Positions 34,410-35,263 of a stretch of DNA of 35,263 bases are shown piece after piece. Within the stretch, counting starts at the first letter, position 1, and each line of letters starts with the position of its first letter. The notes under the pieces are model-generated. The model did no database searches and had not been told where the DNA came from. It saw only the letters and a program-made list of their open reading frames with translations. Where the stretch lies: assembly GCF_030407495.1 (NCBI RefSeq), contig NZ_JASDDG010000038.1, positions 1 through 35,263 on the forward strand, read 5' to 3'. The stretch is from Arthrobacter sp. APC 3897. Its GTDB lineage: Bacteria > Actinomycetota > Actinomycetes > Actinomycetales > Micrococcaceae. The translations under genes and the position numbers were made by a program.

Positions 34410-35263
34410 ATGACCGAAAATGAGCCCGCCCGCCGCATCGAGCCGCCGCTGGCCGGAACCGAAGCGGAAACCCTGGCAGGCTCCCTGGACCGGCAGCGGG
34501 CAACTTTCGCGTGGAAAACAGCGGGCCTGGATGCCGAAACGCTGGCCGTGACACTCGGCTCCTCCTCCATAACCCTGGGCGGGTTGCTCAAGCATTTGGC
34601 TGGGGTGGAGGACATCTACTTCTCCTGGCGGCTGCGGGGCCGGGACTCCGGCGCTCCGTGGAACACGGTGGATTGGGACAACGATGGAGACTGGGACCGG
34701 CGCAGCGCTGCCGACGACAGTCCCGAGGATCTCTACCGGCTGTGGAACGATGCCGCAGCGCGTTCAAGGATCAGTCTTGCCGAAGCCCTGGATGACGGCG
34801 GCCTGGACCAGTTGCTGCCGGAGGCCGGCGGCGGGGTGGGAAGCCTCCGCCGTATGCTGATTGACGTGATCGAGGAGTATGCCCGCCATGTGGGGCACGC
34901 CGATTTGATTCGCGAATCCATCGACGGGCTGGTGGGGGAGGATCCGCCGGCCCAAGCACGAAACTCAGGGCAGCCGGCCCGGGCGGAGCATGGACGGTAC
35001 GTGCGCCCGGGCAGGATCCAGCGGTATGGGACTGATGAGCCGCGCCGGACCCCGCTGGAGGATTCCGCTGCTCAGCGGCCGGCAGCGCAAACCGCCCCGT
35101 CCCCTCATCGCCTTGTGTGCGCCGGGAGCCAGGACCGTATCCATCCAGGCGCAGGGATGCGCATGCCGGCCTCCGTGGAAGTCAACGCTGCCGGCGGCGG
35201 TGGCGAGCGTGAAGTCCTGTCCGATAAGAGGCGCGAGTTCGGCACCGCGAAGCACCACATTCC
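34410..35263 (+). CDS. DinB / DUF664-type protein, 3' end not reached
   Basis: Four-helix DinB-like protein of the DUF664 type, a putative metal-dependent enzyme possibly using mycothiol or bacillithiol. It begins MTENEPARRIEPPLAGTEAE. GGLLKHLAGVEDIYFSWRL gives the first metal-ligand His (about residue 60) and EEYARHVGHADLIRESIDG the second and third (about 160). The family fold normally ends near LVGEDPP at about 34935. Here the frame shows no stop and continues to the window edge, antisense to a MOSC-domain gene. The last ~330 nt read as Arg/Pro-rich unstructured sequence, so a frameshift or lost stop is possible. Confidence 0.75.
   Translation, partial: MTENEPARRIEPPLAGTEAETLAGSLDRQRATFAWKTAGLDAETLAVTLGSSSITLGGLLKHLAGVEDIYFSWRLRGRDSGAPWNTVDWDNDGDWDRRSAADDSPEDLYRLWNDAAARSRISLAEALDDGGLDQLLPEAGGGVGSLRRMLIDVIEEYARHVGHADLIRESIDGLVGEDPPAQARNSGQPARAEHGRYVRPGRIQRYGTDEPRRTPLEDSAAQRPAAQTAPSPHRLVCAGSQDRIHPGAGMRMPASVEVNAAGGGGEREVLSDKRREFGTAKHHI
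34965..35263 (-). CDS. MOSC-domain protein, C-terminal part only
   Basis: The 3' end of a gene whose start lies beyond the window. The visible ~99 residues include NVVLRGAELAPLIGQDFTLA, HPCAWMDTVLAPGAH and MRGRGGLRCRPLSSG, which match the C-terminal half of MOSC (molybdenum-cofactor sulfurase C-terminal) proteins, with the conserved Cys in PCAWMD. Such proteins are thought to handle sulfur for cofactors or to reduce N-hydroxylated compounds. The stop is TGA at 34967-34965. The GTG at 35258 is internal, since the frame stays open to the edge. Confidence 0.65.
   Translation of the reverse strand, partial: NVVLRGAELAPLIGQDFTLATAAGSVDFHGGRHAHPCAWMDTVLAPGAHKAMRGRGGLRCRPLSSGILQRGPARLISPIPLDPARAHVPSMLRPGRLP

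Overview
The window is a high-GC actinobacterial chromosome segment, most like the Micrococcaceae (Arthrobacter or a close relative). The evidence is the gene order (RNase E/G, rplU, rpmA, obg, proB, proA, nadD, rsfS, histidine phosphatase, tRNA-Ala), the Arg/Ala/Pro-rich extensions of RNase E/G, the class Ib nrdHIEF operon, frequent GTG/TTG starts and ATGA/GTGA stop-start overlaps. No integrase, insertion sequence, CRISPR array or phage gene was seen.

Left part (1-12055, + strand): a conserved housekeeping block. A 5'-truncated RNase E/G gene is followed by ribosomal proteins L21 and L27 behind a long leader, then the GTPase Obg, the first two proline-biosynthesis enzymes (ProB, ProA), a small one-helix membrane protein, NadD, an unrecognised disordered protein with a C-terminal membrane anchor, the ribosome silencing factor RsfS and a GpgP-like histidine phosphatase. 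Two identical tRNA-Ala(GGC) genes close the block with a clear terminator.

Middle part (12118-22385): accessory and metabolic genes. A Nudix domain fused to a NYN/PIN-like nuclease domain lies just downstream of a 7-bp tandem repeat. Then come a membrane fatty-acid desaturase, an App1-type phosphatase-domain protein, and on the minus strand a LysR regulator followed by a FUSC-type membrane protein. The nrdH-nrdI-nrdE-nrdF operon follows, with an NrdR-like box upstream, and ends at a perfect 20-bp hairpin.

Right part (22389-34187, minus strand): a fructan-utilisation cluster. In transcription order it encodes a GH32 fructosidase, a LacI repressor, a lipoprotein solute-binding protein of the peptide (family 5) type, two Dpp/Opp-like permeases, two ATPases, a second GH32 enzyme of the levanase/levan-fructotransferase type, and a PfkB-family fructokinase. 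Neither GH32 protein has a visible signal peptide. The inferred scheme is import of fructo-oligosaccharides by a peptide-type ABC transporter, cleavage in the cytoplasm, and phosphorylation of fructose. A sigma70-type promoter with two palindromic operators (GTAAC-N4-GTTAC type) lies just upstream of lacI. Upstream of the first GH32 gene is a decayed copy of the same promoter-operator-lacI-SBP junction; its promoter and one operator are still intact and point at the GH32 gene.

The right end (34410-35263) holds a DinB/DUF664-type protein gene with no stop codon inside the window, opposed by the 3' end of a MOSC-domain gene.
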